64,000 bases of DNA, from the NCBI GenBank assembly GCA_930367205.1, contig OV884015.1, forward strand, positions 80,677,341-80,741,340, given 5' to 3'. Every line of letters starts with the position of its first letter. Position 1 is the stretch's first letter. The position numbers were made by a program, and so were the translations under genes. This DNA is from Acanthosoma haemorrhoidale. Its lineage: Eukaryota; Arthropoda; Insecta; Hemiptera; Acanthosomatidae. The notes under the pieces were generated by a model. That model ran no database searches. It was not told the origin of the DNA and saw nothing but the letters and a program-made list of their open reading frames with translations. Shown here in pieces: positions 7,691 through 19,794 of this stretch.

Positions 7691-8926
7691 CTACAATTAT
7701 ACACAGTTAAAATAAGTTAATTATATTACTTTGGGTATTTCAGGACCCTATGAATAAATTTGTATCAAATTTGTCTTTCCGGGCATTAGATCAAATTAGA
7801 GTACGTTTGTGTAGGTCTCTTGCCTCTCTTGACTCAATGTTATATTACCTAGTTATTTGGCGTTTATGAATTCGAAACTTTAAATACCAGCATTCCTTCA
7901 AGTTAGACTAGATCTTCGCTTGTTCTCGTTCTCTTTAACTTTCCCAATAAAACTTCGTGTTCATCTCACTTGGAGGCTGTGCATAAATTTATTTTGGAAT
8001 TTAGTTATTTCTGTTTCTCTTTCCTTTTAAAAGTTGGTTAATTTCTCAAAACAGCCAGCTATTCACATATTTTACCAGCGACGTGCACTTAATTTTATGA
8101 TATCATATTTTTTTTTTATGTCAACATTCCATTACCTCCAGTTTTGTTCTCAGATCCTTTGCCGAATTTCCTGCTTTAACACCAAGTCGATTGGCAAAAG
8201 TGAATTGATCCACCATAACCAATTAAACTAAGCAGAGAGAACCAGTGGCTTTCAAAGCTGTGATATTTGAGTGTTTTCTAGGTTGTTCAGCTGTTAAAAT
8301 AAGGTTTAAATTAATTAGAAACTAACCCACGCTCCAAAGGCCTTTATGACTGGCTGACCGCTTGGTGTAGCCACCTGCCTCAAAACAAATTCAGCTAATT
8401 TAATATTTGTAATACTTTGGAACTAAATAATAACAAAAAACAGATATGTTTGATCGAGAACGATAATTTGGTCTACCAACCAAATATGAATGTATATAAA
8501 CCCTTATAACCACCTCTTAACTATTGAATCTCGTTAATAAGCATAGCTAAAATATTGAAATTAATTGGCTATAAATGTGGCATGGTGTTCACATAGGTCG
8601 GAAACAGGTACATGGTACATTATTAATTAATAAATCACTGTAGTTTTCGTTGGCATGCGCATTCCTCTCCTAGGTACGTTTTAGGCCCGCTTCCATTATC
8701 AATAGTCCAGTGCCATCCACGTTGCCCTAGAGGTGTCATCTCAAACGCGTCAAGCCAGGAAGTGTCACGTTGTTTGTCAAGTTGGGACGAAACCAGGAAA
8801 GTGGGGGAATCGTAGTCCATATTTATTTGCTATATACCAGCCTTACTTATATATAAAACGAAATTAGGAGTTTATATTTCCAAATTTTACGTATTGATTT
8901 ATTTTGCATTGTTTAATTATAACATA
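7691..8926. other. No recognisable gene
   Basis: Short ORFs at 8034-8231 (plus) and 8635-8820 (minus) lack recognisable motifs. The sequence is AT-rich with a slightly GC-richer patch at 8640-8790. Nothing is assignable. Confidence 0.4.
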
Positions 8927-9445
8927 TTGTGAAGATATGCTTACGCAAGTTCATGCTTTCTTTAGGATCAGGCTAGTTAATCCGCTTGTCCCAGGGAATA
9001 ATTCCTAATATGAGCCAGTTGCCCGTGGAAAATCAGATTTAATTGTCTTTTACTTCTTAATTTCTGCAGGTCCTTGTAAACTTTTCCTTATTGTTAACTT
9101 CCACACATCCATTGTATTAAAAAAAAACATTTCTCTTTTTAAAGATATATTTCATCACCTACCTACGGTAATTAATAACGAAACTACAAATTAACAATTT
9201 ATTCGTTAATTCTTCTTTACATATGAAGACACAAATTCCCCATATCGTGAGGCCTAGCCTGATGAGAGGGAAAACGCCTTTGAGATTGTAGGGTGAGGAA
9301 GCTTTGTTTTGTTATTGGCTTGTTGAAATGTTATCATAGACTTAAGAGAGTATAATTTTCATACTTTATGCACATAATCTGTTGCCGTTGTCGTTCGTAA
9401 GTACGTACGTATATGCTTGGATAAATATATATATATATATATTCG

Positions 9446-9496
<51 letters not shown>

Positions 9497-9723
9497 GAAG
9501 AATTTTTTTTGTACATGTTTTTCCAACTATTTTATTAGTAATATCATATGGCTAGGGTGTTTTTATATCCATTATTTTGTGTTGTATCATTAGTGCGTGG
9601 GGGCGTTCATATGAATTGAATGCTTTACTGTTTAATTGTATTTCAAGTATACCTTAGAAGTTGTGATGTAGTGCATAAAGGTTTCGATGAACAATACTTT
9701 TAGAGTTAAATATACTTTTTAGC
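8927..9723 (+). repeat. Tandem duplication, unit 1 (797 bp)
   Basis: This is repeated immediately as 9724-10499. The two units match base for base apart from one substitution in the CCCATATCG(T/C)GAGG segment, one near the TA tract, and the length of a TA microsatellite (about 43 against 20 bases). No ORF or transposon motif was seen. The near identity implies a recent duplication or an assembly artefact. Confidence 0.9.
9421..9494 (+). repeat. (TA)n microsatellite
   Basis: Two TA runs are separated by TTCGTTAAT. The second run has about 21 TA units here but only about 10 in the second duplication unit (10248-10267), so the tract has changed length since the duplication. Confidence 0.9.
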
Positions 9724-10499
9724 TTGTGAAGATATGCTTACGCAAGTTCATGCTTTCTTTAGGATCAGGCTAGTTAATCCGCTTGTCCCAGGGAATAATT
9801 CCTAATATGAGCCAGTTGCCCGTGGAAAATCAGATTTAATTGTCTTTTACTTCTTAATTTCTGCAGGTCCTTGTAAACTTTTCCTTATTGTTAACTTCCA
9901 CACATCCATTGTATTAAAAAAAAACATTTCTCTTTTTAAAGATATATTTCATCACCTACCTACGGTAATTAATAACGAAACTACAAATTAACAATTTATT
10001 CGTTAATTCTTCTTTACATATGAAGACACAAATTCCCCATATCGCGAGGCCTAGCCTGATGAGAGGGAAAACGCCTTTGAGATTGTAGGGTGAGGAAGCT
10101 TTGTTTTGTTATTGGCTTGTTGAAATGTTATCATAGACTTAAGAGAGTATAATTTTCATACTTTATGCACATAATCTGTTGCCGTTGTCGTTCGTAAGTA
10201 CGTACGTATATGCTTGGATAAATATATATATATATATATTCGTTAATTATATATATATATATATATACTATGAAGAATTTTTTTTGTACATGTTTTTCCA
10301 ACTATTTTATTAGTAATATCATATGGCTAGGGTGTTTTTATATCCATTATTTTGTGTTGTATCATTAGTGCGTGGGGGCGTTCATATGAATTGAATGCTT
10401 TACTGTTTAATTGTATTTCAAGTATACCTTAGAAGTTGTGATGTAGTGCATAAAGGTTTCGATGAACAATACTTTTAGAGTTAAATATACTTTTTAGCT
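9724..10499 (+). repeat. Tandem duplication, unit 2 (776 bp)
   Basis: Second copy of 8927-9723, shorter by 21 bases, all of it in the TA tract. The junction reads TTTTTAGC|TTGTGAAG. After unit 2 the sequence continues with CAGTTTTTTCCC, unrelated to the unit start. Confidence 0.9.
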
Positions 10500-12139
10500 C
10501 AGTTTTTTCCCTTGGTCATAATTGGTTCTGTTGGTGGGACTCAAAGATAAATACGTTGTAGTGAATCATGAATTTCCTTGTTAGATTTGTCTTTGGGTCT
10601 CCACGGCACTACCATGTCTCCCACCTCTACGCCGATTTAGGGTGGCTCTTTCACTACTTACGTGCACAATATTTCGTTGGTCCATTAATTCCTTTTCCTA
10701 ACCATTAATTCTCTAAAACTTTTTGATAAGTATGATATTCTATGTTATCTCTAGGTCAAAGTTATTTATTTATAGGGACCTTGGAATCATTTTGTGTTAT
10801 TTTCTATTCTATTCGCTCTAGTAGATTGATATTAGTGAAAAGATACCAAACATCCGAATTATTGCTATTACATCGCCATGTTAATTATACCCTTGCAGGG
10901 AGGGATCCAATGCCCTAAGACGCTTTGGATAAGTGATCAGCTCTAGGAGGGGTGGGTTTGCTGATGGCACTTTGGTCGGGGCTAGCCGGGCTCCGAGATG
11001 GCTTCGAAACCACCGCAGCTCTTATCCTGGTTTAGCCCTTGAAAGACTTCCCTAAAGTACCCTTTTCTTCGGATCGTTTACTGAGTGCTCTAGATTTACT
11101 GACAGAGGCATTGATCGTCACTTAGTTCTGTATCATTGACCCTTTGGATAAAGGCCACATTTTACATCTTATGCAGCTGCTCTTTTGTCTTTTTATTTTG
11201 GGTCACAGCACCTTTATCTACTCTTCGATTGACAGGAAACATGGGCGGTTCCCAATCCGATTGATTGTTATTGAAGCTTGCTTATATTAAAACTTTATTG
11301 AACAAAAGCACATAGTCATCAGCTTATAGAAAGTAATGAGTTAAAACTCGTTCAGTTTTGATTCGTTAAAATGTTAAATAATGAAAAAAATTCTAGATTC
11401 AGAAATGATCTTCTTAAAAAAAAACCATTAAAACAAAATATTTGAATAGTATAGTGTAATGATTTTTATTCTTTTCATCGTTTTATTTTATAGAAATTAA
11501 ACAATATTCAACTGGAGCCACCCGTTGCATTTCATTAATATTTTGTAGATAACCTAATATGATCTCCATTCACTTTACTATGATTTGAGATTATTTCTGG
11601 CTAATCCAGATAAGTAGGTTAGTGGTGATGTAGTTTAATTTATGTTTTTAATATTTACCACCTACCTAGTGAAGAAATTATTAGGATTTGCGGTTGTATA
11701 ATGACTAATTTATAAATTTTATATTTTTTGTAAGGATAAACTGAAGGTTCAAAATATTGGAGATTGAAGATTGGAGAGCAATAAAATATAGTTGATAAGG
11801 GATTCCTTTCAATAAATTGATACCATTCCGCACAACCGCTAGGTTTGGCAGGTCACCACAATCCCGCGTTATTGAAGCGTCTGGTAGGTTTGCATCACCG
11901 GAAATCAAAACGAATAATAAGGATACAAAACATTCAACGCTCTAGAAAGACAACGATGAACACTTTAATTATATGTCTATTAAATCAAACTTTTTCATAT
12001 TTGTTGGCTAGATCATTTAATAAATACAGCACAGTTTCCGAACCTTTTTTTACCAAAATCCAAATAAAAAAACAACCATTATTTACATTATCTAGAAGGA
12101 GAAAAATTAGGAATTTCTTTGTTTGTTTTTTTTGAGGGG
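10500..12139. other. No recognisable gene
   Basis: A GC-richer patch at 10890-11060 (containing GGTGGGTTTGCTGATGG) stands out from AT-rich surroundings but has no open frame of note. ORFs at 11705-11908 (minus) and 11845-12135 (plus) overlap each other and show no motif. Confidence 0.4.
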
Positions 12140-12370
12140 GATAAATTGAAATATATCGGCGTAAAGCACTCAGGTCACCAACGCCGTAGTTTCTTTATTT
12201 AAAATTATTTTGGGGAGCCCACCGATGAGATTACTAGTACGAGAAGAGCCTTTGGACCGGCCGGGGGCCAGAAGGCACCCTAGTTCTACATGTCAGGCGG
12301 TGGTTATAGATATTGTTTTGTAGTACACGAGGTCTGATTGGAGGATGTGGATAAAAACCAAGTATACACT
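12140..12370 (-). repeat. Dispersed repeat RepA, copy 1 (inverted)
   Basis: The reverse complement of this stretch matches 48534-48650 and 54520-54700. Shared blocks include ATCGGTGGGCTCCCC, the CCGCCTGACATGTAGGA segment and the GGTTTACACGG region. Copies differ by many substitutions and indels, so the family is old. No terminal inverted repeat, poly(A) or ORF common to all was found. Confidence 0.6.
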
Positions 12371-13637
12371 TAACTTCAATCCATCAATATTTACATTGTT
12401 ATATGCATGGACAAGTATCCCATCCCTCTATACCTTGGAGCTAACACGCTCTATGTGACTGACCAGTGGGGCCCTTGACGCCCTAGGCATTGGCCCAACG
12501 GTGCTAAGGACCATCCCGCACCCAATGCAGCTATTTCAACGTTTTATTTCCACATGGATGGATAAGCTAAAGCTCATAATTTAAAGGAAAAGAGTAATGA
12601 AATAAAAAATAGTAATTGTTGATTGTGCGTGGTATTAATGATGTCAATCATTACTATTGAGCATACAATTAGGTACATTAAGTGTGATTATCAGCAGAGT
12701 TAGATTCATGGTGGAAATTATTATAAATGTTCACCCATCGAGCTCCGGCTGAACTTCATGGCCAAGAGAAACGGAACATGATTATAATATAACTGATACA
12801 AGATAAATGTATATCGGAATATATTAGGCCTTTGAAGATTTTAGCTGTCAAATTTATAAGATACATAAGTATTGCACTCCCTTTCAAATATAAGTCTTCT
12901 ATATTTGTTACTTTGAATGTGATTCGTTTGTTTTAAATTTCTTTATCAAGGCCTAGTCCCTCGAAAATGTTCGAGGTATAAATAAATATAGCTTTAGAAA
13001 GATAGGAAATTGTTTTATTGTTAAATTTTGGAAATAGCACCGGAAATGACTCAACAAGAATGAAGGAGCATTGAAGAAAGTAAACAAGACCACTGACAAA
13101 GCTTGTGTATTTGTCGGATGTTCAAGCCAGACATTTGAAAGAGGTGTACTTACTTTTACTGCACGTAATGTGTAGACCAATAAACTCCTTCCTTGTAGGA
13201 GGAAACAAAAAAATCACACCCTCAACAGTTTATAGCTTGTTACAAAAGTCCCCTTGTGCATGAAAACACTACCAACCTTAAAATAACATATTTAACATTT
13301 CTGTATATATAATTTATACTTATACACTTTTTACATTGAGTAATCCTGCTTTATTCAGTCACATTTAAGAACAATATATATGAATGCATATAAATATGTG
13401 TGTATAAAGAAAACGTCTTGTGGCGTTTTTCTTAATTTTAAAATCTTTGTTTTTGAAATTTTTTGTTGTGTAAGTTAAAGTGAGGAATTAACTTAGGGGT
13501 TAATGTATGCTCCATCTTCTGCTTCTGTGCCCAAACGTTACGCTACGCTCATTTTTTTTTTTTTTTTAAGTCCAACGCCAAAGAGAATTTACCTAGGGAA
13601 AGTCGTCACTGTTGAAAAACGTAAATGGATTCTCTGG
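12371..13637. other. No recognisable gene
   Basis: AT-rich with a GC-richer patch at 12420-12530. A minus-strand ORF at 12953-13180 (75 codons) has no recognisable motif. A run of 18 T lies at 13551-13568 and could be a retroelement tail on the minus strand, but no flanking duplication was found. Confidence 0.4.
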
Positions 13638-14144
13638 TCACAATATATTATCTTGTAAGAAAATCCCAATAAAGGAACGGCCGAGAAGGTGAAATGTGAT
13701 TTCACGATGATTCATAATCAGAAACTGCGTTCGCGAAAGTCGATTAAACTGTTTTAACAGAAGATGAAGATCGGTAACTAATATCGTTTGGGTTTTGTCT
13801 AGAGGGAAGATTTGGCATATGTGATAATGAGCAAAAAGAGAGGTTTCAAATATCAGACCTGGCCCCATTGCACGGGAACGAAACGGTGCACAGCTGACGT
13901 CGCCGCTATCTCTGTTAACGATTTGTATACATAATAAATTTAACTTTCGGTGGGTTATAATTTCTAATGTAAGATGTGGGTAAGGATGGGGCTTGTACTG
14001 ACTGATCCTGGAACAGTGGTAGGGAGGGGGAAACAGAGGCTGTGCAGGCACGATGAGGTCTTTTACGACCGTTAAAGCTAGGCCAGCGATGACGTTAACT
14101 GAACCACCGATAGCGACCGAGTCTTTAACGATTGTGTCAATCAT
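13638..14144 (-). CDS. Unrecognised ORF of 168 codons in a GC-richer island
   Basis: This is the longest ORF outside recognised elements, in a stretch clearly richer in G+C than its surroundings (13640-14340). The predicted N-terminus has a hydrophobic Gly/Val/Ala-rich part (SVAIGGSVNVIAGLALTVV). The rest is rich in Leu, His, Ile and Arg and has no motif I know. There is no clear splice signal at its ends. It may be a host exon, a transposon fragment or chance. No function is offered. Confidence 0.25.
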   Translation of the reverse strand: MIDTIVKDSVAIGGSVNVIAGLALTVVKDLIVPAQPLFPPPYHCSRISQYKPHPYPHLTLEIITHRKLNLLCIQIVNRDSGDVSCAPFRSRAMGPGLIFETSLFAHYHICQIFPLDKTQTILVTDLHLLLKQFNRLSRTQFLIMNHREITFHLLGRSFIGIFLQDNIL

Positions 14145-15245
14145 GCACTATCTTCACTGCCCGAAGACTTCTCAGAGCGTAAGGCTGTTCCCACGTTAGT
14201 CCGCCCATTCCGATCGGGATGGCCTCTTCCCTATCATCATTGGTATCAAATCGTTAGGCGTCTGTGGACTATCTAGCGGCTTCAGAACTGAGCACAGGTT
14301 AAGTATGTGTTAGTGAATCTTAACCGGTGGTTAAATTTCATTAAAATTACGCGATCTAATACCTAGTAAATAATCTAAGTTATTAGCACTTTGAATGATA
14401 TAACGGTTCTGTATAAACTAACTAACAATATAACAGAAAGGTGAGTCAACACTATTACAGCTTCAAAAGGGTCTTTTGGCTCTCGAATCAAAAAGACTCT
14501 ACTTCTAAATATGTAAACTCATGTAAATATGTACGGATTAAAGTACATGTAGTAAAAAATGTTTCAAGACCAATTATTGTTTTAGGACAATTTTATTAGA
14601 TCAATATTTTAGCCTTTTACCAATTTACAAGACAGTGTGTTAAATAAATGAAAGGATTTCATTCAAACATATCCAGGAATTTTTCGCGATACTTTAATTA
14701 TTATCTGAGAACATTTTGTGAGCACCAGATTTGGATCCATTCCTCCTTTAGAAGATTTTAGAATTGTTAATTTATTTTAAAAGAATTTTTCATTGGCATG
14801 TTTATGATGATCCAGCAAATAATTTAGATTTGCTTTGACGCAACAAGCAAGAAAATTTGGGTTGCATACGAGATATAAATGCAGTAATTCTATAACTCAC
14901 TCAACACGGAACATAAACATTTTTTATTACCAATTAATTTATGACAGTTTATTATGTCCTCGATAGTTGAAAGAATTTTCTTGTTTCTTTGCAATATCAA
15001 ACGAAACCTCTTTGTAAAATTTCTTCTAGACTAAAAAATAAAAAACATATTTTATTTGTGCCTCATAATTGAATCTTAATATTTAAAAAGGAAACTAGCG
15101 CCAAAAATTCGATTTTAGCCTTATTGTATAATGTACACAAGATGGCTTTGTTGCTTCTATTGGTTGGTACAAGGAACCGAAAATCTATTCTTTATAGGCT
15201 TAAATGAAGAGGAAAGATAAAATTAAATCGCTTTAAATCAATTCC
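14145..15245. other. No recognisable gene
   Basis: The GC-richer patch continues to about 14340. Beyond it the DNA is AT-rich without ORFs over 60 codons or clear repeats. Confidence 0.4.
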
Positions 15246-15400
15246 CAGGTGTGTACCCAAGGGTTGCCTGACAGTCATAAAACATTAAGTATTCACGATT
15301 TTAACCGAAAAATCAATATTTTGAAAACAATCTAAATCTTAAAAATTTAGTTCAATTCTGGCTTGGCGGTGCTATAAAACCCTAAAAACTACTTTTTTCT
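15246..15400 (+). repeat. Dispersed repeat RepB, copy 1
   Basis: About 155 bp matching 17498-17653 in the same orientation with only a few differences. It runs from CCAGGTGTGTACCCA to CTACTTTTTTC. The middle is AT-rich and the 3' part contains CTGGCTTGGCGGTGCT. No flanking duplication is clear. Its origin is unknown. Confidence 0.8.
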
Positions 15401-15543
15401 CAATTAACTTCACATTATGCAGAAAAATGAGTAGTTAATGTTCAAAAAATTGTTCACGTTCATAAAGTAAACACATTTTATAAAAAACAAGAAATAAGTG
15501 CTTAATGTGCTAAAAAATAAAAAAAATGGTACAAATTTATTAG

Positions 15544-16327
15544 ACTGTATGCAGAACCTTTTTTTTTTTTTTTTTTCTTGCCCTTCCTGAGGCTGAGCCT
15601 CAAACGGGCTTACCCCACGAGCCCGTGGAGCGAGCTCATGGGGTTACGTAACCTGTGGTGCGCGTATTCCGGTGCAATGGGATTGTTGCACCGGTCAGCG
15701 CACCTTGAGTAATACTGTTTTCGTTCTTTATTTTCCAAAATAAACACAAAACTTCCAAAGAAAACAAAATAAAATAAAATCTTTTCCTTACATCTACTTT
15801 GTACTATCCTTACTAGCTATTTTTTTTTTTTTTTTTGTCCTTATAGCTAGTATCCTTAATCTATTTACAATATTTACAGATCCGTTAACTATACTAATAT
15901 CTTACTACTATACTTAAGTGCTATATTTACAAGGGGTGTGCATCCTCTATCCCCCTATAACTAAACTTATATCTAACCATAGGCTACTCAGTCCTACCTT
16001 ATATCTATATGTACAAATTTACAGTGACTCCTCTGGAACCGCCGATACATCGTTGGCTTCGGGTGAGCCTTCCCGAAGACTCGGCTGCTCACCCCGCGCC
16101 ACCCCCCTGGATATATTGAAGTGCCCGGAGCCTTGTACTCTTCTCCACTCTCCGACGAATCTGCAGAACGCGGTGTATCTCACTTCATCATTCACCAGCG
16201 ACGGCAGGTCGGACTCGCCCAGGCTGTACTCTCCTATCGAGCGGAGCAGCCGCGCTCTAGCCGGTTCTAACGCATAACAAGAGAGCACGACGTGCTCCGC
16301 GGTGTCATCCTCACTGTATGCAGAACC
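15544..16327 (-). mobile_element. 5'-truncated LINE insertion with 15-bp target duplication, minus strand
   Basis: ACTGTATGCAGAACC is present at 15544-15558 and again at 16313-16327, bounding a 754-bp insert. The insert has a run of T at its left, that is, a poly(A) tail on the minus strand. Minus-strand reading from 16312 gives the C-terminus of a LINE ORF2. The insert is therefore a target-primed retrotransposition product truncated at its 5' end. Its 3' terminus (CCCTTCCTGAGGCT after the T run) resembles the mini-insertion at 30851-30904, so both probably belong to one family. A second T run at 15821-15837 lies in its 3' UTR. Confidence 0.85.
16019..16312 (-). pseudogene. LINE ORF2 C-terminal fragment
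   Basis: Minus-strand frame from 16312 reads EDDTAEHVVLSCYALEPARARLL and onward. It contains the acidic DDTAEHV...C block (His followed by Cys) found in the C-terminal zinc-knuckle-like region of LINE ORF2 proteins (I/R1/Jockey-type elements). Length is about 98 residues. The fragment begins exactly at the insertion boundary, so no start codon is present and it is not a functional gene. The clade is not certain. Confidence 0.6.
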
Positions 16328-17289
16328 CCCTATTATCTAAAATAACTGCGCAAGAAATGTTTTACCTTCACTAACGTTGGCTTTATCTATTCGGTGTAAA
16401 TGACACGAAAATCAATTTTGCTGAATTTTTCGTGTATCCGGAGGGGGAAGGGGAGCAAAACAGTGAACAAAAGAAGTCTGCAGCTTGATATGATTACCCT
16501 GACATAAAAGAGCTGCATGTATTTAGTAATGCTTGTCATGGGAGAACTCAGCAACAACTTTTATTGAGATTCTTAATGGCTTTAATGGCTATTGGTCGAT
16601 TTAGGAAAACTCACCGGTACTTTTTTTACCATTTTTTCAATATGACAGAAATTTTGGAATTTCTGAACAAAACATAAGAAAGTATTACCAAATGTACACT
16701 CCCAACCAGTGTAATAATTTGCGCTGAACTTCCATACAAAGTGGATTAAATGTTACGCAAATATCCTCGAAACATATTCTCAGTTTTGAAGAACTGGTGG
16801 TACAAATTTTACAAATAAAAATGTTCCCAAACAAAACAACTAACTTCTTGATAACAAAATGTAACACAACGAGTGGACATGGTGTAAGCTTGTAAAATCC
16901 CGACTATCCACAAGAAAATATAGTATGTGAATATAATAATACCTTATATTCCAGATCATTTTATGTCGATGTAATAACATAGACATAGTTATGACCACTA
17001 CAACTGATGACGAGAAACTGGATGACTTGAAATAACAAATTTACGACTATTACAAGTGAAAACTTATGTACATTTTCAAAATTTACTTTTTTGTCTACAT
17101 TATATATATGTAATTTTTTACTTGGTACATAGATTATGATACTATTGTTTGTTTGCATTATTGTTTCGTGGAAAAATAACTTTTTTTTCAGCCTCCAATA
17201 AGCTATATTAGCTAGTTAAATTAGGTAAAGTTAGACAGTGTAAAACGTATTTGGTTAACTTGGTATCTGAGGAGTGTAATCTTCTACCT
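16328..17289. other. No recognisable gene
   Basis: AT-rich, with minus-strand ORFs of 60-65 codons at 16685-16867 and 16961-17158 that have no motif. Confidence 0.4.
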
Positions 17290-17440
17290 ATGGTAATCAT
17301 TGATTAGAAGTATGTTGAGGGAGCGAGGAAATGAGTACTCAAGAAGTATTAGACTCTTTTGATGTCTGAAAATGACTCATAAATACACAGTAATTTCTAA
17401 CTTGTACTGAGAGGACAATCTTGCTTTGATTAATGAGGAA
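17290..17440 (+). repeat. Dispersed repeat RepC, copy 1
   Basis: Shares with four other places in the window (33830-33985, 40780-40910, 42400-42540 minus, 42960-43120 minus) a core resembling GAGGATTAGACACTTCTGATGTCTGAAAACCAC, split here by substitutions, then AACTTGTACTGAGAG. Divergence between copies is high. Confidence 0.55.
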
Positions 17441-17497
17441 CTATAAGTTTCAAATCCAAAGGAGAGGGTCTCATAGTGCAAAGAAAGAATGTTCCAA

Positions 17498-17653
17498 CCA
17501 GGTGTGTACCCAGGAGTAGCCTGACAGTCATAAAACATTCAGTATTCACGATTTCAACCGAAAAATCAATATTTTGAAAACAATCTAAATCTTAAAAATT
17601 TAGTTCAATTCTGGCTTGGCGGTGCTAAAAAACCCTAAAAAGTACTTTTTTCA
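17498..17653 (+). repeat. Dispersed repeat RepB, copy 2
   Basis: About 156 bp, nearly the same as 15246-15400 (about 95 percent by eye), in the same orientation and about 2.25 kb away. Confidence 0.8.
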
Positions 17654-17940
17654 TATACAATTATTCCATACCTCCCAGATGAAAAACCTCCCTCGCAGGT
17701 TTGATCAACAGTTAGACAAGATGGCTAATGAGAGGAGCAGGTGAGCCGGCATTGAAAGCAACTCCACTCTCACCTCTGCCATTGTTGAGCTAAGCCGGCT
17801 TAGGCGTGGGCCCTTCGCTAACTCCCTGCCCCAGTCCTCGGCGAGGCTGGAACCAAGGCACCCTTCACTCAACGACTCCCCCATTAATGTAGAGAGCACA
17901 ATATGTGGGCCACGTTGATGCACTCAACGTCCCAGTAACG
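17654..17940 (-). other. GC-richer island with an unrecognised minus-strand ORF
   Basis: A 72-codon ORF lies at 17705-17923 on the minus strand. The plus strand is also open over much of the island. Base composition differs sharply from the flanks, which suggests inserted or coding-derived DNA. I cannot assign a family. Confidence 0.25.
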
Positions 17941-19590
17941 GATTTAATTCTATCAGTACCTCTTAAAAAGAGGATATATTTCACGAGTTTCGAACCAGAA
18001 AAGTTTTTTTTCATCATTTAACGAGGTCACGCTTGATTAAATTTCGCATAGCTATGAATCGTCAACTACCTTGAAACCTGCATTAGTATAAACTTTTGAT
18101 CGCTTTTTTAATTCTTACTGACCCCTTTTTTAAAATATTTTTTGTACCATTGCTTTGTAGAATAAACGATATGGCTTAGTATTCTAGCTATACGTGAAGT
18201 ATAGCTTTTTCAGGAAATAAATTATTAAAAATTATTGGAAATAAGTAAAAAATTAATATTATTATTAAGATTAAAACTTTAAAAAAGACTGTATATTGAT
18301 ATTTATATTGTGAAAAAAAAAAATTAAAACAAACCTGAAGACTTATTCAATGTATTTTTTACTATTGATATCACATTTTACCTATTCAGGCATCGTTAGG
18401 ACCACAATTCAGACAAACGCACAGAAAACCATTGCATACATAACACTTGTGAGTTCGAAGATGCTATCAGTCACAGTTAGTGATATCATTTGTCGTGGAG
18501 AGTCGTTTTATTCTTAGAATTATTATTTATTATTTTAAGTGTTTTGCATGTCTTTGTCCTGAGGGTGTCCGAATAGGTGAAATGTCGACTATTGATCTTA
18601 TGTCAACAATCATAAATATTTTGGGAGGTACTCTAAGTATTTATATACAACTGTTTTACTTTAACGAGCTGTTTCTATTTTTACCTCTTATAAGGTATAT
18701 TTTTGAAACATTTTTAAGCTATTGCTAGAGATATGAATACGCACACAATCAACAATATTGCAATGCATTACTAACATAAATTAAGAGCCTAAAATAAAGC
18801 TTGATGTTAATTTCTCTATATTTATTATTAGTAAAAAAAACATAATCATCCTATTTCCAGGGAATGTGAAATATTTCATAATAATTTTAGATCTATATCG
18901 ATTCCTTTTTATGACTACGGTTGTAGAAGATGAATGACGACTGTTGCATACTGTGTCAATGTAGACTCTGAATGCTTACCATCTTCCTATTATCAGTTAT
19001 TTTATAAAAAAACCATATATTCAGATCCATTCATTTATAAGGAGGAAACTAAGAAGAAATATATTCTCTATGAGATTGAAACAGACCGAGTTGTGTTCTG
19101 AGGTCAAATAATCAATGTGAGCTACAAAACTCTGCCTATGAAACTTTCGCAATATGCTTAGAAAAAAAAAAAGAAGTAAGTATAGAGTGCAGAAAATTAT
19201 TTTTCTTAGAGGTTTTGTGCAATCCAATTCGACCAATTTACTTTACTTTTAAGTTTACTATGCAAGAGTTGTTTTTAAAATGAGTAATTTCAGGGAGTAT
19301 AACCATGTCGACTGTAACTAATTTTGATTTTTTTAACATTTTATACAATTTTGAATAATTTTATTTTGTGATTTTTACAAAAGTATAATGTACACTACAT
19401 ATTGATTGTCTAAACATGTTTAAAAGTGATGGGGCACACCTTATGAATTAGAGAATTAAAACTAACTTACAACTAACAACAAAATCTTAATATTTTGTTA
19501 AATGCAAGATCCATGTATATTTTTTACATTGAACAAGCAAACTATTTTGGGGGTAGGAGGCATAATATACTATATTAACGATTACATTAC
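17941..19590. other. No recognisable gene
   Basis: Strongly AT-rich. ORFs at 18480-18728 (plus, 82 codons) and 19021-19236 (minus, 71 codons) show no recognisable domains. Confidence 0.4.
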
Positions 19591-19794
19591 AAGATGTAAA
19601 TACCCAGTGGACTCTCACCACTGAACCGTAACAATCAACCTCCACCGAGGATTCCCACACTCCTTACTCCTCTCACACCACCGTCAAGCAGGTCCTCCTA
19701 GTACAAGGATTCGATCACCCTAAATATTTTATGTTTCTCCCTCATCCTAAAATTCTAACTAAAGAGCTTAGAAAAAAAAAAAAGATGTAAATAC
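19591..19794 (+). mobile_element. Short LINE-tail insertion with 13-bp target duplication
   Basis: AAGATGTAAATAC at 19591-19603 is repeated at 19782-19794 around a 178-bp insert. The insert starts AGTGGACTCTCACC, is rich in C and T, and ends in poly(A). It resembles the J2 LINE 3' UTR (25669-25868, 38609-38800) and even more the insert at 44060-44223, which begins at nearly the same place. It is a 5'-truncated LINE copy or a SINE that borrowed this tail. Confidence 0.8.

Noticed and set aside
9421..9494. CRISPR-like or satellite array
   Set aside because: It is a simple TA microsatellite within a eukaryotic tandem duplication; there are no spacers.
17654..17940. Host gene exon
   Set aside because: The island is open on both strands and lacks splice signals; composition alone does not support a gene.
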